Origin: Affinundibacterium seohonense
Lineage (GTDB): Bacteria > Pseudomonadota > Gammaproteobacteria > Burkholderiales > Burkholderiaceae_D
NCBI RefSeq assembly: GCF_014284305.1
Contig: NZ_JACOFW010000002.1
Location: forward strand, 271,601 to 335,600
DNA length: 64,000 nucleotides
Direction of reading: 5' to 3'
Both the position numbers and the translations under genes were made by a program. Below, piece by piece: positions 58,013 through 64,000 of this stretch (positions are counted from its first letter, which is position 1; the number at the start of each line of letters is the position of its first letter). The notes below the pieces were generated by a model, which made no database searches, was not told the DNA's origin, and was given only the letters and a program-made list of their open reading frames with translations.

Positions 58013-60157
58013 ATGGAACCTGAAATCAATACCTCTGGCCTGGAAATTAAGACTCAACGTCGATGGCTGGCGCATACTGTTGAGTTGCTATCGTCCATGC
58101 GCTTCGCAATCAGCTTACTGACGATCATCGCTATCTCTTCAATAATCGGGACGGTGCTCAAACAGAATGAGCCTTTGCCGAATTATGTGAATCAATTTGG
58201 ACCGTTCTGGTTTGAGGTGTTTCAACATTTGAGTTTGTATTCACTGTATTCAGCATGGTGGTTTTTGACCATCATGGGTTTCTTGGTGCTGTCTACTAGT
58301 CTGTGTCTGATTCGCAATGCACCTAAAATGTTGAAAGACATGCGCAGCTGGCGTGAAAACGTGCGTGAACAATCTCTACGAAATTTTCACCACAAAGCGG
58401 AGTGGAAGAGTGACTTGAGTAATGAGGCTTTGACGGCTCAGTTAAGCATGCAAATCAAACGGCTTGGTTATCAATTCAAAGTCGTGCAAAAAGACAATGC
58501 CACGTTGATCGCTGCAAAGCAGGGGGCGGGCAATAAGTGGGGCTATATTTTTGCCCATGCAGCGATTGTGGTGATTTGTATTGGCGGCTTGCTCGATTCT
58601 GACCTGGCGATTCGGTTTCAAACTTGGTTTGGCGGGAAAGTGCCTTTTGAGGGCAGTGGTGTATTGATTTCGCAGATTCCAGATAAGCATAAACTATCTT
58701 TGGCGAATCCTACCTTCCGGGGCAATATTGCAATTCCTGAAGGTATGAGCGGGAATACTGCTGTGATTCCACAAACTAAAGGCGTTTTTTTGCAGGATCT
58801 GCCATTCACGATAGAGTTAAAGAAATTCAATATCGATTTTTACTCGACTGGAATGCCGAAGTTATTTGCCAGTGACGTTGTGATTAAGGATCACGAAACT
58901 GGGCAGAGTTTTGCCGCGACGGTGAAAGTGAATCATCCATTACTTTACAAAGGCTATGCAATTTTTCAGTCTAGTTTCGATGACGGCGGAACTCGCTTGC
59001 AGATCAAAGCGCATGCAATGTCTGGTGGAAAAGCAGCACAGTTTCCGATGGATGCCAAAATGGGAGGATCAAATCCCTTAACCATAGAGCAGACTGGGGG
59101 ACGTGGTGAGTACACAATTGAGTGGACAGCGTTTCGTCCATTTAATGTGGAAAATTTGGCGCGTGATGGACAAGATTTGCGCGCAGTCAATCCTAACAAG
59201 AATTTCGCCCAACAATTAACTGCAGATTTGGAGAAGCATTCAGGTTCTGCAGCAAAGAACGCAAACAATAAAGACCTCAAAAACGTTGGTCCAAGTTTGC
59301 AATACAAATTGCGTGATAAAACGGGGCAGGCACGTGAATTCAATAACTACATGCAGCCAGTTTTATTGGATGGCAATTGGGTATTTTTAGCCGGTGCGCG
59401 TGATACTCCAAATGAGCAATTCCGTTTCTTGAGAATTCCCGCAGATGAAAACGATAAGTTGGACGAGTGGATGCGTTTGCGTGCAGCCTTGGCCGATGTT
59501 GAGCTAAGAGCGGCAGCTGCCGAAGCCTATGCTAAACGTGCTTTACCAACGGCGAGTGCGGCGACAATGCAAGCGCAGTTAGCAACATCGGCTAAAAAAG
59601 GTTTGGGGATTTTTGCGGGAGAAGGCGAGGCAAAATTGGCCGGTTTTACGGCCATTGCCGGCTTCTTGGAGAAAATTCCAGCAGCGGAACAAACCAAAGC
59701 TGCTGACGTGTTTATGAAAATTCTCAATGGCAGTATGTGGGATCTATGGCAGTTGGCACGCGCGAAGGATGGTTTGCCTGCCTTGGAACTGACAGAAAAA
59801 CGAGCATTGTTCTTGCAGCAAGCGACTTCGGCGTTGTCCGATGCATTTTTCTATGGCGCGCCGGTGTATTTGCAGATGACCGGTTTTGAAGAGATCAAGG
59901 CCTCGGTGTTTCAGGTGACGCGGGCGCCGGGACAGAATGTGGTGTATCTTGGCTGCTTGTTCTTGGTCATCGGCGTATTTGCCATGTTCTATATTCGCGA
60001 ACGTCGTTTGTGGCTTTGGATTAAACAAGACGCAAATGGAAGCCAAGTTTTGATGGCATTGAGTTCACAGCGTAAGACACTCGATTTTGAGAAAGAGTTT
60101 GAGCAATTGAAGTTGCAATTGAGGCCACAATCTGTTGCGATAGATACGGCCTCTTGA
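58013..60157 (+). CDS. resB: Cytochrome c biogenesis protein ResB (Ccs1)
   Basis: About 714 residues. With CcsB it forms the System II haem export and attachment complex. Three N-terminal membrane helices (SLLTIIAISSIIGTVLKQNE; AWWFLTIMGFLVLSTSLCL; YIFAHAAIVVICIGGLLDS), a large periplasmic domain (GYAIFQSSFDDGG) and a last helix (VVYLGCLFLVIGVFAMFYI) are seen. I use MEPEIN at 58013, after TTGGAAATGT, because the earlier ATG lies inside a terminator hairpin. Confidence 0.95.
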   Translation: MEPEINTSGLEIKTQRRWLAHTVELLSSMRFAISLLTIIAISSIIGTVLKQNEPLPNYVNQFGPFWFEVFQHLSLYSLYSAWWFLTIMGFLVLSTSLCLIRNAPKMLKDMRSWRENVREQSLRNFHHKAEWKSDLSNEALTAQLSMQIKRLGYQFKVVQKDNATLIAAKQGAGNKWGYIFAHAAIVVICIGGLLDSDLAIRFQTWFGGKVPFEGSGVLISQIPDKHKLSLANPTFRGNIAIPEGMSGNTAVIPQTKGVFLQDLPFTIELKKFNIDFYSTGMPKLFASDVVIKDHETGQSFAATVKVNHPLLYKGYAIFQSSFDDGGTRLQIKAHAMSGGKAAQFPMDAKMGGSNPLTIEQTGGRGEYTIEWTAFRPFNVENLARDGQDLRAVNPNKNFAQQLTADLEKHSGSAAKNANNKDLKNVGPSLQYKLRDKTGQAREFNNYMQPVLLDGNWVFLAGARDTPNEQFRFLRIPADENDKLDEWMRLRAALADVELRAAAAEAYAKRALPTASAATMQAQLATSAKKGLGIFAGEGEAKLAGFTAIAGFLEKIPAAEQTKAADVFMKILNGSMWDLWQLARAKDGLPALELTEKRALFLQQATSALSDAFFYGAPVYLQMTGFEEIKASVFQVTRAPGQNVVYLGCLFLVIGVFAMFYIRERRLWLWIKQDANGSQVLMALSSQRKTLDFEKEFEQLKLQLRPQSVAIDTAS

Positions 60158-60234
60158 ACCCCAATTAAGTTAAGAGTCTGACGCCGATCGCAGTTAGTGC
60201 GTAAAGTATTAAAAATTATTCTCACAGGATATGT

Positions 60235-61371
60235 ATGGAAACTAGTCTGACCTATCAAAGTTATTGGAAGCGTTTAGGCGCTTTTGATTGGCTATACGCG
60301 CTCATGTTGAGTGCAGGTGCTTTATATGCGTTCAACATGTATGGTGCGCATATGGACATTTATGAAGAGGTGATTTTACTTCTGACTGCGCCAACTTTTG
60401 CCGTGTTGGGATGGAATTGGAAACCGATTCGTGCACTGATGATTGTGTTGGCGGTATTGTCTCTATTTGCGATTTCACAATATGCCGGTTCTCTAGATCT
60501 GGCGAATAAGAAGTTCTTTTTGAAGTATCTACTATCGAGTCAGTCAGCGATTTTGTGGATGAGTACTTTTTTTATCTTGTCGACGCTTTTTTATTGGGGT
60601 GGCTTGATTGCGCGCTCTGATTTTGGCGCCTCAGTCGGATCTGGCTTGTGTTGGGCAGCAGTTGTTATGGGCTTTACCGGTTTGTTAGTGCGATGGTATG
60701 AGTCCTATTTAATCGGTGCGGATGTTGGTCATATTCCAGTATCGAATTTATATGAAGTGTTCATTTTGTTTTCGATGATTACAGCTTTGTTCTATCTCTA
60801 TTACGAAGAAAGTTATGGAACACGTCAGTTGGGTGCCTTCGTACTATTGATTATCTCCGCCGCGGTCGGATTTTTGTTGTGGTACACCGTGAGCCGAGAT
60901 GCCGCGGATATTCAGCCTTTGGTGCCAGCGCTACAGAGCTGGTGGATGAAGATTCATGTGCCGGCTAACTTTATTGGTTACGGTACTTTCTCTTTAGCTG
61001 CAATGGTTGGTGTAGCGTATTTGTTTAAATCAAAAGGGATGTTGCAAGATCGTTTGCCGAGTTTAGAGGTGTTAGACGATGTCATGTATAAGGCCATTGC
61101 GGTCGGCTTTGCGTTCTTCACAATCGCCACGATATTGGGTGCCTTATGGGCAGCAGAGGCATGGGGCGGATACTGGTCTTGGGATCCAAAGGAAACTTGG
61201 GCTTTGATCGTATGGCTAAATTATGCAGCTTGGTTGCACATGCGTCTGATGAAAGGATTGCGCGGTCAGGTTGCTGCATGGTGGGCTGTAGTCGGTTTGC
61301 TGGTGACGACCTTTGCTTTTCTGGGTGTAAACATGTTTTTGTCGGGCTTACACTCTTACGGTTCTTTGTAA
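60235..61371 (+). CDS. ccsB: Cytochrome c biogenesis protein CcsB (CcsA type, haem handling)
   Basis: A 378-residue membrane protein with about eight helices. The haem-handling tryptophan-rich WWD-like motif WGGYWSWDPKETWALIVWL (about 303-321) and conserved histidines mark it. It presents haem to apocytochrome with ResB. It follows resB by 77 bases and ends the unit at a strong terminator. Confidence 0.95.
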   Translation: METSLTYQSYWKRLGAFDWLYALMLSAGALYAFNMYGAHMDIYEEVILLLTAPTFAVLGWNWKPIRALMIVLAVLSLFAISQYAGSLDLANKKFFLKYLLSSQSAILWMSTFFILSTLFYWGGLIARSDFGASVGSGLCWAAVVMGFTGLLVRWYESYLIGADVGHIPVSNLYEVFILFSMITALFYLYYEESYGTRQLGAFVLLIISAAVGFLLWYTVSRDAADIQPLVPALQSWWMKIHVPANFIGYGTFSLAAMVGVAYLFKSKGMLQDRLPSLEVLDDVMYKAIAVGFAFFTIATILGALWAAEAWGGYWSWDPKETWALIVWLNYAAWLHMRLMKGLRGQVAAWWAVVGLLVTTFAFLGVNMFLSGLHSYGSL

Positions 61372-61404
61372 TTTAATTGATTAGAATTGATTAGTTCAGA
61401 AAGG

Positions 61405-61441
61405 AACGGCATCGACTTTATTGGTCGATGCCGTTTTTTTT
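61405..61441 (+). terminator. Terminator after ccsB
   Basis: ACGGCATCGAC (61406-61416) and GTCGATGCCGT (61424-61434) form a perfect 11-base stem with a seven-base loop and a run of eight Ts. The following 200 bases to msrP have no gene. Confidence 0.92.
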
Positions 61442-61650
61442 CGTAGTGTCGGTGAGAAATATTGGATAAAGCCTGCCCGCGCTGGAAACTTTCAATTTCT
61501 TGTAAGATTCAAACGCCTTCTCCGACTTATGAGACACTGAGACGATAGTTCATAGTTCTTTGAAGATAGATCGATTTTAAACAGTCAGAAGTCGGGCGAG
61601 TCTCCAACAGAGCGAAACCTCACTTAACCAGCACATCAACAGGAGTGATT

Positions 61651-62631
61651 ATGCGCAATCCGTTACAGCAATATGGCGACCATCCACCCAGTGTTTCAGA
61701 AATTACGCCACGTGAGGTATTTGAGTCGCGTCGCGATTTTATGCGTCAGTTAGCGGTTGGATCGATCGCCAGTGCTTCCTTGGTGGAAATGGCAAGTCGT
61801 GAAGCCTTTGCGCAAGCCACTGGTGGACAAAAATTGGCGGCGATGGTGAATCCTGCCTTTGTTGTTATGGATAAAAAAACCACCTACAAGGATGCGACTA
61901 GCTACAACAATTTCTACGAATTCGGCACCGACAAAGCAGATCCAGCGGAAACAGCCGGTAGTCTGAAAACCCGGCCTTGGACGATCACCATAGAAGGCGA
62001 GGTGAAGAAGCCGATCACTCTCGATATCGATAGCTTGTTGAAACTGGCACCTTTGGAAGAGCGTGTGTACCGACTGCGTTGTGTTGAAGGTTGGTCGATG
62101 GTGATCCCGTGGATAGGTTATTCCTTATCGAATTTGTTGAAAAAAGTCGAACCGACCGGCAATGCCCGCTTTGTAGAATTTATTTCCTTGGCTGATAAGC
62201 GCCAGATGCCGGGTGTGAATAGCCGAGTATTGCAATGGCCATATACAGAAGGGTTGCGGATGGACGAGGCCATGCATCCACTCAGCTTACTTGCACTTGG
62301 TATGTATGGTGAGGTACTGCCAAATCAAAATGGTGCCCCTGTGCGCTTGGTCGTACCTTGGAAGTACGGATTCAAATCGGCAAAATCTATCGTCAAAATT
62401 CGCCTGACCAAAGATCAGCCGCGCACCTCTTGGAATCTATCTGCTCCCGATGAATATGGCTTCTATTCAAACGTGAATCCGGAAGTGGATCATCCTCGCT
62501 GGTCTCAGGCATCCGAACGACGTATTGGCGAAGATGGCTTTTTGAGTCGCAAGCGTAAGACGCTGATGTTCAACGGATATAGTGAAGTCGCCAGTTTGTA
62601 TAGCGGTATGGATTTGAGAAAAAATTATTGA
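61651..62631 (+). CDS. msrP: Periplasmic methionine sulfoxide reductase, molybdopterin subunit MsrP
   Basis: A 326-residue enzyme that repairs oxidised methionine in envelope proteins. A Tat signal ([19 protein letters not shown], about residues 31-49) exports it folded; the Mo-ligand cysteine is in [13 protein letters not shown], and the YedY core segments [20 protein letters not shown] are present. I use the ATG at 61651 after AGGAGTGATT, not the GTG two codons earlier. msrQ follows. Confidence 0.96.
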   Translation: MRNPLQQYGDHPPSVSEITPREVFESRRDFMRQLAVGSIASASLVEMASREAFAQATGGQKLAAMVNPAFVVMDKKTTYKDATSYNNFYEFGTDKADPAETAGSLKTRPWTITIEGEVKKPITLDIDSLLKLAPLEERVYRLRCVEGWSMVIPWIGYSLSNLLKKVEPTGNARFVEFISLADKRQMPGVNSRVLQWPYTEGLRMDEAMHPLSLLALGMYGEVLPNQNGAPVRLVVPWKYGFKSAKSIVKIRLTKDQPRTSWNLSAPDEYGFYSNVNPEVDHPRWSQASERRIGEDGFLSRKRKTLMFNGYSEVASLYSGMDLRKNY

Positions 62632-62639
62632 GGCAGCAC

Positions 62640-63257
62640 ATGAAGTCACTAAGTAATCGTCAATTGCAATTGCTAAAACTAGTCGTTTTTGTACTCGCGG
62701 CGTTGCCATTCCTGCGTTTGGTGTATGCAGTTGCTCAAGATAACTTGGGTGCTAATCCGTTGGAATTTATTACCCGCAATACTGGTGACTGGACTCTCTA
62801 TTTTCTCTGCATCACACTGGCAGTGACCCCGTTGAGGAAGCTTCTAAGTTGGCACTGGTTGATACGCTTGCGTCGTATGCTAGGCTTGTATAGCTTCTTT
62901 TATGCCTCTTTGCACTTCTTGACGTTTTTATGGTTCGACCATTTCTTCGATATCAGCGACATGTGGCGTGACATCATCAAGCGTCCCTTTATCACCGTCG
63001 GCTTCATTGCTTTCATACTGTTATTGCCATTGGCGATTACCAGCAACAACGCGATGATACGGCGTTTGGGTGGCAAGCAATGGCAATTGTTGCATCGCTT
63101 GATTTATTTGATCGTGCCACTTGGGGTGTTGCACTATTTTTGGATGAAGGCGGGCAAAAACCTATTGCTGCAACCTTTGATATTTGCGGTGATAGTGGGC
63201 GGCTTGTTGAGCGTGCGGTTGTATTGGCGTTTGCAATCTAAATCGACGATTACTTAG
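62640..63257 (+). CDS. msrQ: Haem-binding membrane subunit MsrQ
   Basis: A 205-residue inner-membrane protein with about six helices that passes electrons from the quinone pool or flavin reductase to MsrP. Histidines in YASLHFLTFLWFDH, RLIYLIVPLGVLHYFW and the TGDWTLYFLCITLAVTPLR segment match the family. The ATG at 62640 has GAGG six bases before it; the frame opens at a TTG overlapping the msrP stop. It overlaps lptM (opposite strand) by eight bases. Confidence 0.95.
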   Translation: MKSLSNRQLQLLKLVVFVLAALPFLRLVYAVAQDNLGANPLEFITRNTGDWTLYFLCITLAVTPLRKLLSWHWLIRLRRMLGLYSFFYASLHFLTFLWFDHFFDISDMWRDIIKRPFITVGFIAFILLLPLAITSNNAMIRRLGGKQWQLLHRLIYLIVPLGVLHYFWMKAGKNLLLQPLIFAVIVGGLLSVRLYWRLQSKSTIT

Positions 63258-63435
63258 CCGGTTCTGTTGCTTGCGGTGTCTTCAGTGCGGGGGATGGTGA
63301 CGTTGCCGCGGCAGAATTCGCCGATTTTTTCTCAGGCATATACAAAGGACCTTTTTGACCACAGGCGCTGAGCAATACAGTACTAATCGAGATTAGCCCT
63401 GTTGTTAGCAGGGAGATGTGCGTGCGTTTATTCAA
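63250..63435 (-). CDS. lptM: LPS assembly-associated small lipoprotein LptM (YifL)
   Basis: A 61-residue lipoprotein: signal peptide with lipobox LSAC, then CGQKGPLYMP, the hallmark of LptM/YifL, and a Ser/Ala/Pro-rich tail. In E. coli LptM helps oxidative maturation of LptD in the LPS translocon. It is divergent from cyaY. Confidence 0.9.
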   Translation of the reverse strand: MNKRTHISLLTTGLISISTVLLSACGQKGPLYMPEKKSANSAAATSPSPALKTPQATEPAK

Positions 63436-63497
63436 AATCTGAGAACCCGTATAGAATGCTGCTTGTTAGAGAATATCAATCCAAGCAGGAGTGTAAC

Positions 63498-63812
63498 ATG
63501 ACGGAATCAGAATTTTTAGTAATGGCCGATAGCTGCTTGCAGCAGGTACAGGATATGTTTGAGCAGGCATTCGAAACTGACGTATGGGATGTCGATACCA
63601 AACGTAGTGGCAATGTTTTGGAAATTGAATTCGTCGAGAATGGCTCAAAGATCATCGTCAATAGTCAGGCGCCCATGCAGGAGATGTGGGTTGCAGCGCG
63701 TTCAGGTGGATTTCACTACAAACATGATGGCGAATTCTGGCGCAATACGCGCGATAGTTCCGAACTATTTGCTGTATTGCGCAGCATTGCTGAGACTCAA
63801 AATAAGGCTTGA
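63498..63812 (+). CDS. cyaY: Iron-sulfur assembly protein CyaY (bacterial frataxin)
   Basis: A 104-residue frataxin homologue that regulates iron delivery and cysteine desulfurase activity in Fe-S cluster assembly. Acidic first helix (MTESEFLVMADSCLQQVQDM), the sheet segments VLEIEFVENGSKIIVNSQ and EMWVAARSGGFHYKHDGEFW, and normal length. GCAGGAG precedes the ATG. A TATAGA -10-like site with TTTATT 17 bases before it lies in the lptM-cyaY gap. Confidence 0.95.
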   Translation: MTESEFLVMADSCLQQVQDMFEQAFETDVWDVDTKRSGNVLEIEFVENGSKIIVNSQAPMQEMWVAARSGGFHYKHDGEFWRNTRDSSELFAVLRSIAETQNKA

Positions 63813-63888
63813 TTGCATGTTCAAGTATGTGTCTTGAAAAAAACGGACAAAAAAATAGCGAGATTTCTTCTCGCTCAGATCGCTGACA

Positions 63889-63922
63889 AACCCCGTCTTT
63901 TATTAAAAGCGGGGTTTTTTAT
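63889..63922 (+). terminator. Terminator after cyaY
   Basis: AACCCCG(T)CTTTT pairs with AAAAGCGGGGTT around ATT, with one bulged T, and ends in TTTTTTATT. A smaller stem (AGCGAGA/TCTCGCT) lies just upstream. The last 80 bases of the window show no gene. Confidence 0.85.
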
Positions 63923-64000
63923 TGGGTAATGATTGCGTCTCTAGTAGGCACTTTAAAAATAAAAGAACTTCGCCACGTATTTTTCAAACGAAGACTCAAT

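Overview
The window reads as chromosomal DNA of a betaproteobacterium, most likely Burkholderiales and probably family Oxalobacteraceae (Undibacterium or Herminiimonas type). This is an inference from the gene orders hemA-prfA, minCDE, lipBA next to a DUF493 gene, hemB-engB-cytochrome c4-resB-ccsB, the System II cytochrome c maturation genes and the str/S10/spc/alpha ribosomal clusters. The DNA looks richer in AT than most Burkholderiales. No rRNA, tRNA, CRISPR array, insertion sequence or prophage was recognised.

Layout. 1-2.5 kb: prfA (running off the left edge) and hemA, minus strand. 2.7-6.2 kb: a plus-strand cassette with a tiny secreted twin-CX3C peptide, a small secreted helical protein, a TonB-dependent receptor and a membrane-anchored glutaredoxin. 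6.2-11.3 kb: a CHASE2 sensor kinase, a LysM-FecR protein and an OmpR-type regulator. 11.3-13.3 kb: minCDE. 13.8-14.5 kb: a second anchored glutaredoxin followed by a second Cys-patterned secreted peptide. 14.6-15.4 kb: two small paralogous Arg-rich proteins. 15.6-17.9 kb: lipA, lipB, a small unknown gene and a ybeD-like gene. 18.3-21.3 kb: a DUF2157/DUF4401/GDYXXLXY membrane trio and a small membrane protein. 21.3-23.5 kb: D,D-carboxypeptidase, alpha/beta hydrolase and a 2Fe-2S ferredoxin-like protein. 23.8-28.5 kb: a VanZ-like protein and an MCE (Mla-type) lipid transport operon. 28.6-30.4 kb: a phosphoethanolamine-transferase-like sulfatase-fold protein. 30.6-50.3 kb: the str, S10, spc and alpha clusters, rpsL to rplQ. 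50.6-57 kb: dsbD, sbcB, corA, hemB and engB, with a possible small RNA between engB and hemB. 57.3-64 kb: cytochrome c4, resB, ccsB, msrP-msrQ, lptM and cyaY.

The most unusual content is the pair of peptide/glutaredoxin loci (2.7-6.2 kb and 13.8-14.5 kb). Both encode an exported peptide whose cysteines are symmetric about a nine-residue turn (CX3C-X9-CX3C and CX3C-X6-C-X9-C-X6-CX3C), as in a disulfide-stapled helical hairpin. Each lies with a glutaredoxin-like protein tethered so that its CPxC site should face the periplasm. The first locus also has a TonB-dependent receptor. I suggest an exported disulfide-hairpin peptide system with its own periplasmic thiol partner and an outer-membrane receptor. 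No function has been shown; the ligand, for example a metal, is open.

A second theme is the ribosomal cluster. Hairpins, several followed by T-runs, separate genes that are often co-transcribed tightly (tuf/rpsJ, rpsQ/rplN, rpsK/rpsD, rpsD/rpoA, rpoA/rplQ), and promoter-like sites lie before rplC and rplN. This suggests more internal transcription control than in the enterobacterial model.
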